Below are positions 27,381-36,623 of a stretch of 64,000 nt of DNA, piece by piece. The stretch comes from DASYTH01 sp035762905 (GTDB lineage: Bacteria; Actinomycetota; Actinomycetes; Mycobacteriales; Pseudonocardiaceae). The first letter of the stretch is position 1; each line of letters opens with the position of its first letter. A program made the position numbers and the translations under genes. Where the stretch lies: contig NZ_DASUCC010000159.1 of the NCBI RefSeq assembly GCF_035762905.1, forward strand, positions 1 through 64,000. Direction: 5' to 3'. Below the pieces are notes generated by a model, which did not search any database, was not told the DNA's origin, and saw only the letters and a list, made by a program, of their open reading frames with translations.

Positions 27381-28487
27381 TCAGAGGTAGCTTTCCAATC
27401 CCCCGTCGCGGCGGATGTCCAGCGTTGAACAATGAAATGCTCCGGCGTACAGCCGTGAGTGTCGAAGCTGGGTAGGCACCGGCGTAAATCCCGCGCGCTC
27501 GAGCGCTCGAATGGTATTTACGGCATCCTTGTTGATCATGACCCGCTCCGCGTCGATCGAGAAGACGTTCATGCTGATGCTCTTGCTGGCCAACATGACT
27601 TCTGCGTCGACCGCTGTGGCGGGCGGCTCATCGGCGAAGACGATCATGTCCCATTTCTGGAGCGCGGGCGGCATCAACTGATCGCGCTTTTCGTATATGC
27701 GCCGATGTATGAGGAAGGTGCCGGGGCGAAGGGGAAGTAGTACCCCATCAATATGGTGGTCCGTGAACCGCACCTGGTGCACCGTGAAACGCTCACCAAG
27801 GTGACGCTGCAACCAAATCGCCCCTAGAATGTGGTTCTGAGTTGAGACGTTGAACAATATGTCGGTCCCAAGCTTGAGACACTGAGCCCCGTCAAACATG
27901 ATCTCGAAATTGTTCGCATCAGATTCTGGCGTGCTTTCGTTGAAATATGACCGATCGAAGGATTCCTCGAGCATCCGGGGCCTGGGCGCCACGGTCCATC
28001 GGGCCCCGCGCCTGAAGTAATCCAGGAAGAGATGCTTGACGTGGTCGTTCTCGAAGTAGCGACCGCGCATCATCGGTGAGGTTTCGATGATCTCGTCACC
28101 TATGACGAGGAATTGGTCGCGAACATTCCCGCAGGGTGTCGTCACGTTCACCCAGTCCGGTGTCTTGAACTCCTGGACAGTAGTCATCGGCAGGGGCCGC
28201 TTGACGGTGACGTCGAAGGATTCAAGCACCTTGGCGACGCCGTCAAGATCCTCCGCACGCTCCTCTTCGATTCGCTCCGGATAGGTGCGCATGTCCTCGG
28301 CGTAAACGTTCAGCTTGTATTTCTGAAGTTTCTGTACGCCGAGAAATATGTTGTCGTGGTAAAATGAGCGGAAGGAGAGTTCCACGTCGTCCAAGCTTTT
28401 AGGAATTGTGTAGTTCCGAAAATCGCCGACGATGACCTCTCGGAGGCGGTCCCATTCGGTAAAGGTGCTCACTGGACTGTCGGTCAT
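27381..28487 (-). CDS. Arginine amidinotransferase (AGAT/StrB1/CyrA family)
   Basis: 368 aa, the full family length. Transfers an amidino group from arginine to an amine (glycine, inosamine or other). Catalytic triad by comparison with glycine amidinotransferase: Asp199 (MFDGAQ), His245 (HHIDG) and Cys353 (FHCSTLD). The start is well defined by AAGGAGG. Base composition is clearly less GC-rich than the surroundings, with many A/T-ending codons, suggesting acquisition by transfer. It is monocistronic behind its own promoter, next to site S2. It points to a guanidino-containing product of this region; the acceptor amine cannot be deduced. Confidence 0.9.
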   Translation of the reverse strand: MTDSPVSTFTEWDRLREVIVGDFRNYTIPKSLDDVELSFRSFYHDNIFLGVQKLQKYKLNVYAEDMRTYPERIEEERAEDLDGVAKVLESFDVTVKRPLPMTTVQEFKTPDWVNVTTPCGNVRDQFLVIGDEIIETSPMMRGRYFENDHVKHLFLDYFRRGARWTVAPRPRMLEESFDRSYFNESTPESDANNFEIMFDGAQCLKLGTDILFNVSTQNHILGAIWLQRHLGERFTVHQVRFTDHHIDGVLLPLRPGTFLIHRRIYEKRDQLMPPALQKWDMIVFADEPPATAVDAEVMLASKSISMNVFSIDAERVMINKDAVNTIRALERAGFTPVPTQLRHSRLYAGAFHCSTLDIRRDGGLESYL

Positions 28488-28520
28488 TAAAGATCCTCCT
28501 TGAACTTGCGGCGAAATGGG

Positions 28521-28647
28521 ACTATAGTTACGCGACTACCCTGCCAGTGATCGTCCGTCACCCACGGACCTAACTAATAAGAATAGTTCACGGCGGGGAT
28601 CCGGCCGGAATGGCCAGATTCACTTAGGGAGACCACGAACACCTAGT
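28521..28647 (-). promoter_or_regulatory. Amidinotransferase promoter and bipartite site S2
   Basis: Minus-strand -10 TATAGT (28521-28526) lies 33 bp before the amidinotransferase ATG. Further upstream are CTTAGG (28623-28628) and CCTAGT (28642-28647), 19 bp apart, preceded by GGAATGGCCAGATTCA, which matches the flank of S1. S2 is about 100 bp upstream of the -10, so it may act as an activator site. Confidence 0.5.
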
Positions 28648-28651
28648 AAAC

Positions 28652-30079
28652 TCACCCGTGGTTACCCGGACGGGAATTGCATTCGCCAGCAGGTTCCAGA
28701 ACGGCGGCCGCGCGGCCGGGCAGGAACCCGCCCCGGCGCAGGTCGGACAGGCTGTTGCGGACGGCATCGATCACGAAGTCCACGTCGGCTTCGGTGTGCG
28801 CGGTGCACAGGAAGAGGTTGCGCCGATCCCAGACGTGCACACCCTCCAGGATCATGTGTTTGAACAACAGCTCCAGATCTCCCCTGTGCACCAAGCGGAA
28901 CAGCGAGCCGAAGTGCTGCACGCGGAGCGGGAACTCCTCGGCGGCGAGGAAGTCGTTGAGCGTGCCGGCGAACCGGTCGGTCCGGGCGTTGAGTTGTTGC
29001 TGGAGCCCGGGTCCCTGGTCCCGCAGCCAGGTGAGCACCGTCCGCGCGGCCACCATCGACACCGGATGCTGGATGTAGGTTCCGGCGAAGAAGATGGTGT
29101 CGTCGCGCGGCGCGCTGTCGTCGCCGTACTGCCAGAACCCGCCGTCGATCCAGTCCATGATGTCGGCCCGGCCGGCAATCGCCCCGATCGGGTAACCGCC
29201 GCCGATCACCTTGCCGTACGTGGCCAGATCCGCCCGAACCCCGAAGACGCCTTGCGCACCTTGGGGATGGGGTCGGAAACCGGTCAGCATCTCGTCGAAC
29301 ATCAGCACGATGCCGTGCCGGTCGCACAGCTCGCGCAGCGCCCGCACGAACTCCACGGGTTGGCGCTCCGGGTGCCGGCTGGGCACCGGCTCCACCACGA
29401 CCGCGGCGACCCGGTCGGCGTGGCGGCGGATCACCTCGAGGCTCGCCTCGTCGCCGTAGGTCAGCACCAGCGACTCGGACACCGCCGAGTCGGGAATGCC
29501 CGCCGAGATCGGAACGGTGCGCGGTGCCGCGCCGTCCGGCACGGGGCGTCCGAGCACCGGGTCGAAGTGGCCGTGGTACGAACCCTCGAAGGTGACGATC
29601 ACGGTGCGGCCGGTGAACGCCCGGGCGAGCCGGAAGGCGCCCGAGTTGGCCTCGGTGCCCGACGTGACGAACGTGACCCGGTCCAGCCCGGTCATCTCGC
29701 ACAGCAGCTCGGCGGCCTGCCCGGTCTCCTCCCCGCGCGGCCCGAGCCGCATGCCGTCGGCCAGGTAGGCGTTGACCGCGTCGGTCAGGAACTGCGGCTC
29801 GTGACCGAACAGCAGCGTGCCGTGGCCCATGGTGATGTCGACGTAGGTGTTGCCGTCCACGTCCTCCAGGACGGCGCCCCGGGTCCGGCGGGCCGCGATC
29901 GGGTACAGCAACTCCTTGGTGGCGCTGTGGAAACCCACGACGGCCCGAGGATCGGCGAGAAACCGCCGGTACCGCTGGGCGAGCCGTTTCGAGTTCGCCG
30001 TCCGGCGGGTGTACCGGTCGGCCAGGTCGGCGAGGTGGGCCCGCTGCCGCTCGTCCGGGCTGATCACCAAGTGATCCAC
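28652..30079 (-). CDS. Class III PLP aminotransferase / aminomutase-like
   Basis: 475 aa from GTG 30079, chosen for GGAG 5 nt upstream; GTG 30067 (GTGA overlap with the P450 stop) is also possible. Motifs of the glutamate-1-semialdehyde aminomutase/omega-aminotransferase family: TSGTEANSGAFRLARA, SYHGHFD, FDEMLTGFR and YGKVIGGGYPIGAI with PLP-binding Lys290. It would install or move an amino group on a carbonyl intermediate, possibly the amine later amidinated. Last gene of the minus-strand operon that starts at 36122. Confidence 0.88.
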   Translation of the reverse strand: MDHLVISPDERQRAHLADLADRYTRRTANSKRLAQRYRRFLADPRAVVGFHSATKELLYPIAARRTRGAVLEDVDGNTYVDITMGHGTLLFGHEPQFLTDAVNAYLADGMRLGPRGEETGQAAELLCEMTGLDRVTFVTSGTEANSGAFRLARAFTGRTVIVTFEGSYHGHFDPVLGRPVPDGAAPRTVPISAGIPDSAVSESLVLTYGDEASLEVIRRHADRVAAVVVEPVPSRHPERQPVEFVRALRELCDRHGIVLMFDEMLTGFRPHPQGAQGVFGVRADLATYGKVIGGGYPIGAIAGRADIMDWIDGGFWQYGDDSAPRDDTIFFAGTYIQHPVSMVAARTVLTWLRDQGPGLQQQLNARTDRFAGTLNDFLAAEEFPLRVQHFGSLFRLVHRGDLELLFKHMILEGVHVWDRRNLFLCTAHTEADVDFVIDAVRNSLSDLRRGGFLPGRAAAVLEPAGECNSRPGNHG

Positions 30080-31296
30080 AGCTGCTCCGGTTGTCGATGG
30101 TTGAGCGCCGGTTTGAAGCGAACGGGCTGCCCGTCGGCGAGGCGCAGCCCCGGCACCCGGCGGGCGAAGGTTTCGAGCATGATCCGCAGGGTGGCGCGGA
30201 CCACCGGTGCGCCGAGGCAGAGGTGGCTGCCGTACCCGAAGGTGAAGTGCTGCGTCCGCCGCCGGGTTATGTCGAACTCGTGCGCCCGTTCGACCAGTGC
30301 GTCGTCCCGGTTCGCCGAGCCGAACATCACGATGAGCTCCGTGCCCTCCGGCAGGTCGACGCCGCCGATGGTGACCGGTCGGGTGGTGATGCGGGGGAAG
30401 GTCTGCGCGGGCGGGTCGTAGCGGCAGATCTCCTCGACCGCGCTGTCGATCAGATCCGGTCCGGCCAACAGGGCCGCCCACCGGTCGTAGTCGGCGAGCA
30501 GGTAGTACATGCCGGTCCCCAGGATCGACGCCATGGAGTTGGTCGATCCGATGACGCCGGAAAGGCTCCAGAGCAGCTCGCAGGCCCGCTCGTCGGTGAA
30601 CGGCGCGTCCTTCGGCGCGAGTTCGGCGACGACGCTGCTGATCAGATCGGACCGCGGCTCGGTTCGCCGCGCCCGCGCGTAGCTGACCAGTATGTGCTGG
30701 AAGCGGACGAACCGGCGGGCGTGGTCGACCTGCTCCCGCGGGGACAGGGTGCCGCTGCGTAGCAGGGGTGAGCCGGCAAGGCTGCCGTCGTACACGACCT
30801 GGTAGTCGGACTCGTCGATGCCGAGGAGCCGGGCGAGGACCCGAAACGGCACCGGACGGGCGAAGTGCTCCATGAAGTCGGCGGTTCCGGCGGGCAGCAT
30901 CTCGTCGACGAGCGCGTCGAACTGCGCTTCGATGAACGGCTCGATCCGGCGCACCCCCTTGACCCCGAGGCCCTTGATGAACGGGGCGCGCAGCCGATCG
31001 TGCGCCGCGCCGTCGGTGTTGAGCAACGCAGGGGTCAGCGGGTAGCCCTTTTCCAGCTCGGCCATGCATTCGGGCGCCAGGGTGGCCGTCAGCGGGCGGA
31101 TGGCGTTCGCCGACGAGAAGACGTCGGGGTGCGTGAGCACGTGGCGGATGTCCTCGTACCTGGTGACGACCCAGGCCTGGAACACCGGCGAGTAGAACAC
31201 CGGCTCCTCGCGGCGGGCCTGGGCGTAGAACGAGTACGGGTCGTCGAGGTGCGCGCCGAGCGGATCGTAGCTGGAACCGATCCCTGTTGCGGTCAT
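30064..31296 (-). CDS. Cytochrome P450 with altered I-helix
   Basis: 410 aa. Haem-binding loop FGYGSHLCLGAP with Cys360, and the ExxR motif EEICR. The I-helix, normally AGxET(T), reads VIGSTNS, so both the acidic residue and the threonine that guide oxygen activation are replaced. Such P450s may use substrate-assisted proton delivery or carry out unusual reactions. Its stop overlaps the aminotransferase start. The ATG at 31296 follows AGAGAACC, a modest ribosome site. Confidence 0.9.
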   Translation of the reverse strand: MTATGIGSSYDPLGAHLDDPYSFYAQARREEPVFYSPVFQAWVVTRYEDIRHVLTHPDVFSSANAIRPLTATLAPECMAELEKGYPLTPALLNTDGAAHDRLRAPFIKGLGVKGVRRIEPFIEAQFDALVDEMLPAGTADFMEHFARPVPFRVLARLLGIDESDYQVVYDGSLAGSPLLRSGTLSPREQVDHARRFVRFQHILVSYARARRTEPRSDLISSVVAELAPKDAPFTDERACELLWSLSGVIGSTNSMASILGTGMYYLLADYDRWAALLAGPDLIDSAVEEICRYDPPAQTFPRITTRPVTIGGVDLPEGTELIVMFGSANRDDALVERAHEFDITRRRTQHFTFGYGSHLCLGAPVVRATLRIMLETFARRVPGLRLADGQPVRFKPALNHRQPEQLWITW

Positions 31297-31332
31297 GGCG
31301 GTTCTCTTTCCAGAACGGCTTCGAAACCCGCC

Positions 31333-32097
31333 CTAACTCAAGCGGGTCAGACGGTCCAGCCCGGCCTCCAGCCCGTCGTCCGGAGGCGGTCCCGCGACCA
31401 GCGTGAGGTGCGAGCAGTCGCCGCTGCCGCGCGCCCGCAGCACCGGCCGGGGGATGGCCTCGATCGCCGGCGTGATGAAGCGCACGATGAGGCCGGTGCG
31501 CCGCTGCGCCGAGCCGTTGGCCTTGGAGCTGTGGATGATGTTGCTGTGGTGCAGGGACATCTCGCCCGCGCGCAGGGCAACGTCCACGGCCTGAGCCTCG
31601 TCGACCTCGACCGCCACCTCGTCGCTGTTACGCCGCATGTCATGCACTTCGCTCGATTGCACGTGCGGGAGGATGGCATTGCGGTGCGAGCCGGGCACCA
31701 TCCGCACGCAGCCGTTCTCCGGCGTGCTGTCCCAGAGGGCGATCCAGGCGGTCGTGTTGGGCGTGCGGTGGATCCCGGAGCTGGTGCCGTCCTGGTGCCA
31801 GGTGACCACCCCCGGGTCACCGGCCGGTTTGGTGAGCACCATGGTGGCATAGATCAGCAGGTCGGGTCCGAGGATCGATTCGACGGCGTCGAGCAGGACC
31901 GGATGGGTGACGAGGTCGGCGGCCCAGCGGAAGGCGAGGTGCAGCTGCGGTACGCACTTGGGATCGTCCAGCCGCTGCTCCAGCTCCAACAGCGCCGCCT
32001 GGCAGGCGGCGACCTCCCCGGTGTCGAGAACCGGCAGGGGGTAGAGGACGCCGTCGCGCTCGTAGCGTTCCAGCTGCTCCGAAATCACCTGTGTCAT
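31333..32097 (-). CDS. Phytanoyl-CoA dioxygenase (PhyH) family Fe(II)/2-oxoglutarate oxygenase
   Basis: 254 aa. Iron facial triad: WHQDG supplies His and Asp, and the distal His is in LHHSNIIHSS; RRTGLIVRF supplies the 2-oxoglutarate-binding Arg. It would hydroxylate or otherwise oxidise a small substrate. It lies in the middle of the operon, 36 bp before the P450 and 10 bp after the two-domain protein. Confidence 0.88.
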   Translation of the reverse strand: MTQVISEQLERYERDGVLYPLPVLDTGEVAACQAALLELEQRLDDPKCVPQLHLAFRWAADLVTHPVLLDAVESILGPDLLIYATMVLTKPAGDPGVVTWHQDGTSSGIHRTPNTTAWIALWDSTPENGCVRMVPGSHRNAILPHVQSSEVHDMRRNSDEVAVEVDEAQAVDVALRAGEMSLHHSNIIHSSKANGSAQRRTGLIVRFITPAIEAIPRPVLRARGSGDCSHLTLVAGPPPDDGLEAGLDRLTRLS

Positions 32098-32107
32098 GAC
32101 GGAGCCC

Positions 32108-32875
32108 TCAGATGCTGTTCCGGAAGTAGAACTCCCGGCACAGGAAATTGGTCTTGCCGCTGTCCTTGGACCGCAGGAACAAGCAGATGATGGTCAGACC
32201 GTGGTTGGAGTTCGCGCAGAGCAGCGCCTCGATCTCCCCGAGATCGTAGGTAGCGTGCCAGGCCGGTTCGTTGATGTTGTCCCAGTAACCGACGGCCTCC
32301 ACCTCGCCCCAGTCCTCCGGCTCGCGCGCCCCCCGGATATGCACGAAGCACCGGCCGTCGATCTCCTTGAAGGTGTACCCGGCGATCCACTTCGTGTCCG
32401 CATAGGTGTTGACCCAGGTTCCCTGGAACGGGTGGCGGCCGGGAGCCGGACCGACCACCCGCCCACGCCGGCCGAAGAACTCCCGGGCGAAGTGGGGGCA
32501 CCGGTCGCTGCCGTCGTGGAACGACGTGAAGGACTGGATCACCGTGACGCCGAACTTCTCGTTGGCCGCGAGCTCGGTTCGCACGTCACCGAGTTGGTAG
32601 CTGGCCACCCACCCGGCCAACTTGGTCGTACCGCTGAACGCGTACGGATGGGCCTCCACCTCACCCCAGTCGACCGGATCTTCGGTCGGCGCACCATAAA
32701 TCCGGACGAACAGGCGGCCCTCGCGCTCGTTGATCTCCGCCATGGCGATGTGGTCGGTGTATGGCTTGGTGTTCTCCCAGGTGCCGAGGACCGACGCGAG
32801 GTCCGGCCGGGCGCCAACCAACTGCTTGCCGTCCGCCCGCATCGTCGGCCCGGACATGCCGATTGCTTGTGCCAT
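32108..32875 (-). CDS. Protein of two repeated unknown domains
   Basis: 255 aa from ATG 32875 (GGAGGGTGAC upstream). It consists of two homologous domains of about 110 residues. Each starts GTW-x-N-T, has GR-x-FV-x-I-x-GA and DWGEVEA near the middle, and ends with REF-[YF]-[GF]-R (AREFFGR; CREFYFR). No catalytic residues are recognised; a small lipocalin-like or beta-barrel fold is possible. A related pair of single-domain genes lies at 43418-44195, so two copies of the domain family mark both ends of the accessory region. Function unknown. Confidence 0.75.
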   Translation of the reverse strand: MAQAIGMSGPTMRADGKQLVGARPDLASVLGTWENTKPYTDHIAMAEINEREGRLFVRIYGAPTEDPVDWGEVEAHPYAFSGTTKLAGWVASYQLGDVRTELAANEKFGVTVIQSFTSFHDGSDRCPHFAREFFGRRGRVVGPAPGRHPFQGTWVNTYADTKWIAGYTFKEIDGRCFVHIRGAREPEDWGEVEAVGYWDNINEPAWHATYDLGEIEALLCANSNHGLTIICLFLRSKDSGKTNFLCREFYFRNSI

Positions 32876-32911
32876 GTCACCCTCCATGAGTTCAGACTGA
32901 TTCTCGTTCGG

Positions 32912-33895
32912 TCAGGCCACCGTCGCCGGACTTCGGCGAAGCGCCAGTGTCTCCAACGCGGGCACCAGCGCCGCGGGAGCCGGCTGGGCCATGATCTCGG
33001 CACGCAGGCGCAGGGCCGCGGCTTGGTACGCCGGGCCGGCGAGCAGCGTGCGCGTAGCCCGGCGAATCACCGCGCGGGCGCCGGGCTCGTCCGCGAACTC
33101 GTGGTACCGCAGGTGGATCCCGGCACCGGCGGCGGCGAGCCGGTCGCCGACGTAGGCCGAGTCGGGACCGCGGGTCACGATCAACTGTGCGACGCCGAAC
33201 GCGGCGGCGGTCAGCGACGTCGCGTCGTCGCCCGGATGCACGACCAGCGCGCAGTACGGCAGCAGCAACTGCAACGGAAGGGCGGTCACCGGCGTCACGT
33301 TGCCCGGAAGCTTGCCGAGCCGCCGCACCGCCTCGTCCGTGGTGGCCAGGATGACCTCGGCGTCCACGCCACCGAGCGCGTCGAGGGTCAGCCGGCAGAC
33401 CGACCGGCCCGCCGTGACGCAGATCCGCGGGCGTCCGGTGAACCTGGCCCGCCAGGCGGTCAGTGCGCCCGGCCCGTGGTACGGGACGTACCGCACCTCG
33501 CGCCACGGGGTGCGCACCGGCACGCGCAGGCTCGGCGGAGCCGGGTCCACGGTGATCGTGGGCGGCCCGTCCGGGCCGGTGTCCATCGGGGGTGGACCGA
33601 AGCCGGTGAGGTGGCGGACGTTCCGAACGCCGAGCGCCGAGGCGACCGCCGCCCCGCCGGAGCCGGACTGGTCGTGTACCACCAGATCCGGCCCCCAGTC
33701 CCGGGCGAACGCGATCGCATCGTCCACACCGGACTCCACCACCACGACCGGAAGTCCGGTGTGGACGATCGCGTCCGAAAGGGTCGGCGCGGCGGCCACC
33801 CGCACCTGGTGCCCGGCCGCCCGACAGGCCCAGGCCAATGGGACCACCGAGTACAGCCACCGCCGGTCCGGGCACGGACAGAACAGCACGCGCAT
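32912..33895 (-). CDS. GT-B glycosyltransferase-like protein, short
   Basis: 327 aa. The N-terminus MRVLFCPCPDRRWLYSVVPLAWACRAAGHQV is typical of macrolide-type glycosyltransferases, and the C-terminal region LLLPYCALVVHPGDDATSL matches their sugar-nucleotide loop. It is 60-90 residues shorter than family members, and the usual HHGGAGT motif reads HPGDDAT, so sugar-nucleotide binding may be altered or lost. It overlaps the preceding luciferase-like gene by one base (TGATG). Confidence 0.72.
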   Translation of the reverse strand: MRVLFCPCPDRRWLYSVVPLAWACRAAGHQVRVAAAPTLSDAIVHTGLPVVVVESGVDDAIAFARDWGPDLVVHDQSGSGGAAVASALGVRNVRHLTGFGPPPMDTGPDGPPTITVDPAPPSLRVPVRTPWREVRYVPYHGPGALTAWRARFTGRPRICVTAGRSVCRLTLDALGGVDAEVILATTDEAVRRLGKLPGNVTPVTALPLQLLLPYCALVVHPGDDATSLTAAAFGVAQLIVTRGPDSAYVGDRLAAAGAGIHLRYHEFADEPGARAVIRRATRTLLAGPAYQAAALRLRAEIMAQPAPAALVPALETLALRRSPATVA

Positions 33896-34995
33896 CAGCG
33901 CACGCCCGCCCGCTCGCGCGCACGCACCATCGGCAGCACCTCCGCGCCGAAGAAGGTCATCTGCTCCAGGTCGGGGTGTCCCATGAACAGGAACTGGTTC
34001 ACGCCGATCGCCTGGTACTCGGCGAGTGCCTCGACGATGTCATCGGGCGAGCCCACCAGCGCGATGCCGGGCGGTCCCAGGTAGGGCACCGCCCCGGTCC
34101 ACAGGTACCGGGTGGCCCAGTCGGACTCGCGGGACGCCATGTCGTAGGTCGCGGTGTAGCCGACCGAGTCGGTCCGGGCGCGCATCGCCCCGTGCAGCTG
34201 CCTGGCCTGCTCTCCGGCGGACGCGATCAGCTCGTGCGCGGCGTCGATCGCCTCGGCCCTCGTCGGCCGGCAGAACAACGAGACCAGCAGCCCGACGTCG
34301 GTCCCGCTGTCGAGCACCGGCCGGATCCGCTGCGCCAACCGGTCCGGTACGTCCGGGAAGGTGAGCAGGCAGTCGGCGTGCCGGATCGCCAGCGCGATCG
34401 CCTGGTCGGAGTTGCCGCCCAGGTAGATCTCCGGCCGGCCGTGCACCGGCGACGGTCCGTCCACATCGGACACGAACGGCGTGTTGAGCCGCGCGCTCTC
34501 CACCCGGTAGTGCCGGCCGGCGAAGTCGACCGGACCGTCCCCGCGCCACAGTGCGTGGCAGACGGACCAGAACTCGTCGGTGCGCTCGTAGCGTTCGTCG
34601 TGCGGCAGGAAGTCGCCGTAGTAGCGCAGCTCGTCCGGAACCCGCCCGGCCACGATGTTGATGGACACCCGACCCGAGGTCAGGACGGACAGCGTGTTGA
34701 TCTGCTGGACGAAGTAGGTCGGCGACAGGATGCCCGAGCGCACCGCGACCAGGAACTTGATCTTCTCGGTGTGCCGGCCGAGCGCGGCGGCGTAGGCCAC
34801 CGGATCCGGCCTGGTGAAGCCGAACGCCATGAGCAGCGACTCGATCCCGCAGGCCTCGGCCTGCCGGCAGAAGTCGACGTGCCCGGCGATGTCCGGCACA
34901 CCGCTGACGCTGGCCAGCGTCCGGGACCGCCGCAGGCGTTCGCCCACCGAAGAAAGGCTCCACATGAACCGTGCCGGCCGAGATGTCCCGTTCAT
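33895..34995 (-). CDS. LLM-class flavin-dependent monooxygenase (SsuD-like), copy 1
   Basis: 366 aa bacterial-luciferase-fold enzyme using FMNH2 and O2. Family motifs: DFCRQAEACGIESLLMAFG, FVQQINTLSVLTSGRVSINIV, LRYYGDF and EIYLGGNSDQA. It resembles alkanesulfonate monooxygenases; the true substrate is probably a cluster intermediate. Closely related to the next gene upstream (2-bp gap), indicating tandem duplication. Confidence 0.9.
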   Translation of the reverse strand: MNGTSRPARFMWSLSSVGERLRRSRTLASVSGVPDIAGHVDFCRQAEACGIESLLMAFGFTRPDPVAYAAALGRHTEKIKFLVAVRSGILSPTYFVQQINTLSVLTSGRVSINIVAGRVPDELRYYGDFLPHDERYERTDEFWSVCHALWRGDGPVDFAGRHYRVESARLNTPFVSDVDGPSPVHGRPEIYLGGNSDQAIALAIRHADCLLTFPDVPDRLAQRIRPVLDSGTDVGLLVSLFCRPTRAEAIDAAHELIASAGEQARQLHGAMRARTDSVGYTATYDMASRESDWATRYLWTGAVPYLGPPGIALVGSPDDIVEALAEYQAIGVNQFLFMGHPDLEQMTFFGAEVLPMVRARERAGVR

Positions 34996-34997
34996 GG

Positions 34998-36122
34998 TCA
35001 GCGCCCCTCGTGGACGAGGTCGCCGGTGGCGACCAGTGGTTCGGCTGCCTCCCGCTCCCTGATCTTCGGCAGGACCGCGGAGCCGAACATCTCGAGCATC
35101 GGAAAGTCCGGTCGGCCCTGGAACATGAACTGAGTGACGCCGATCCGCCGGTACTCGAAGATCGCGTCGACGATCTCGTCCGGGCTACCGACCAGAGAGA
35201 TCGACTGGGGGCCCATGTACGGAACCAGCCCGCAGAACAGGTAGGGGGTCAGCCACGGCGACCGGTCCTCGGCCATCCGGTAGATGGACTCGAACCCCAC
35301 CGACTCGCTGGTCATCCGGCGCCAGTCGGCCACCGCGGCCTTGCCGGCCTCGCCGGCGTTCTCGGCCAGTCGGTAAACGTGGTCGACGGCCTCCTCGTGG
35401 GTCGGCATGACCACCAGGTTGCAGGTGACCCCGACCTCGATGCCGCCCGCCAGCGCCGGCTCGAGCTTCGGCGCGAACTCCTCCGGCGGTTCGATCAGGC
35501 GCAACTGGCAGTCCGCGTGCTTGATCGCGAGTTGCTGGGCTTGCTCGGAGCTTCCGCCGATGTAGATGTAGGGCCGGTGCCGATCCGGCGAGACGAACGC
35601 CTGGTTGACCCGGGCACCCTCGACGCTGATGAACTCCCCGGCGAAGTCGACCGGGAACTCCCGGCGCCACAACGCATGGCAGATCGTCCAGAACTCGTCG
35701 GTGCGTTGGTAGCGCTCGTCGTGGGTGGAGAAGTCGCCGTAGTAGCGCAGTTCCGCGGAGCCCTGGCCGGACACGACGTTGACCTCGACGCGCCCGTTCG
35801 TGAAGGCGGACACGGTGTTGATCTGCTGCACGAAGTGGGTCGGGGAGATGACCGCGGCCCGAGACGCCGGCATGAAGTTGACCCGCTTGGTCACCAGCCC
35901 GAACGCGGCGGCCAGGACGCACCCGTCCGCCCGCTGGAACCCGATCGGCAGCAGCAGCGAGTCGATGCCCAATTCGTCGGCCCGCCGGCAGAAGTCGCGC
36001 TGGCCGTCCAGATCCGCGACCGGGTTGACCTCGTTCCTGGGGTCGGCACCTCTGCGTCGGTTCGCGACGCCCGAGCCCGGCAGGCTCCAGTGAAAGCGCA
36101 TATGTCGACTTTTGGCTGGCAT
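34998..36122 (-). CDS. LLM-class flavin-dependent monooxygenase (SsuD-like), copy 2
   Basis: 374 aa from ATG 36122 (GGAG 6 nt upstream); the open frame runs on to 36605 without a better start. Motifs FCRRADELGIDSLLLPIGF, FVQQINTVSAFTNGRVEVNVV, LRYYGDFSTHDERYQRTDEFW and YIYIGGSSEQA are shared with its downstream neighbour. First gene of a seven-gene minus-strand operon (LLM, LLM, GT, unknown, PhyH, P450, aminotransferase). Site S3 lies about 290 bp upstream. Confidence 0.9.
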   Translation of the reverse strand: MPAKSRHMRFHWSLPGSGVANRRRGADPRNEVNPVADLDGQRDFCRRADELGIDSLLLPIGFQRADGCVLAAAFGLVTKRVNFMPASRAAVISPTHFVQQINTVSAFTNGRVEVNVVSGQGSAELRYYGDFSTHDERYQRTDEFWTICHALWRREFPVDFAGEFISVEGARVNQAFVSPDRHRPYIYIGGSSEQAQQLAIKHADCQLRLIEPPEEFAPKLEPALAGGIEVGVTCNLVVMPTHEEAVDHVYRLAENAGEAGKAAVADWRRMTSESVGFESIYRMAEDRSPWLTPYLFCGLVPYMGPQSISLVGSPDEIVDAIFEYRRIGVTQFMFQGRPDFPMLEMFGSAVLPKIREREAAEPLVATGDLVHEGR

Positions 36123-36413
36123 TGTTCGCTCCGAACGTGCACATGACGATAACCCGCGCCTTGGCGCGGTCATGGAAGGTAGCAGTTTTCCGGCTGGAAG
36201 TAGGCGGCGCGATCGCGTGTCCTGGTCACCATTACATTGTCCATTACACCTCGCAGCTGTGCACGAACTCGCGGCTGAAATTGCTCGACCGGCCGCTAGG
36301 GTCGGAGCCGCCGTCGAAGGTCCGGACCAGTAGCGCCCTCCTGCTCGCGCAGTTCTATACGAACCCACCTCGACGGTAGGCCGCGGTTCGCCTGGCCAAC
36401 ATGAGGCGTTCTT

Positions 36414-36438
36414 CCTAGGACGACCGGACCCCCCTAGG
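36414..36438 (-). promoter_or_regulatory. Bipartite CCTAGG-N13-CCTAGG site S3
   Basis: CCTAGG at 36414-36419 and 36433-36438, 19 bp apart. About 60 bp around it aligns with S5 at 44269 (shared ATGAG-CGTTCTTCCTAGG and CCCCCTAGGTA-TTTTG-CAGGC). It lies upstream of the seven-gene operon beginning at 36122. The rest of 36123-36636 shows no gene. Confidence 0.6.
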
Positions 36439-36623
36439 TAGTTTTGACAGGCGGTATAGACATGCGAGTCACGCATACCATGGGTAACATCATCATGACA
36501 GCATGAATACGGCGCCGGGCGTACGGCGCCGACCAGTCGAGGCCGAGGAATCCGAGCCCGAGAGCGAGGGCGAGCCATCGGCCGAAACAACGCCAACAAT
36601 TCCATACTCGCGCACAGCCGACA

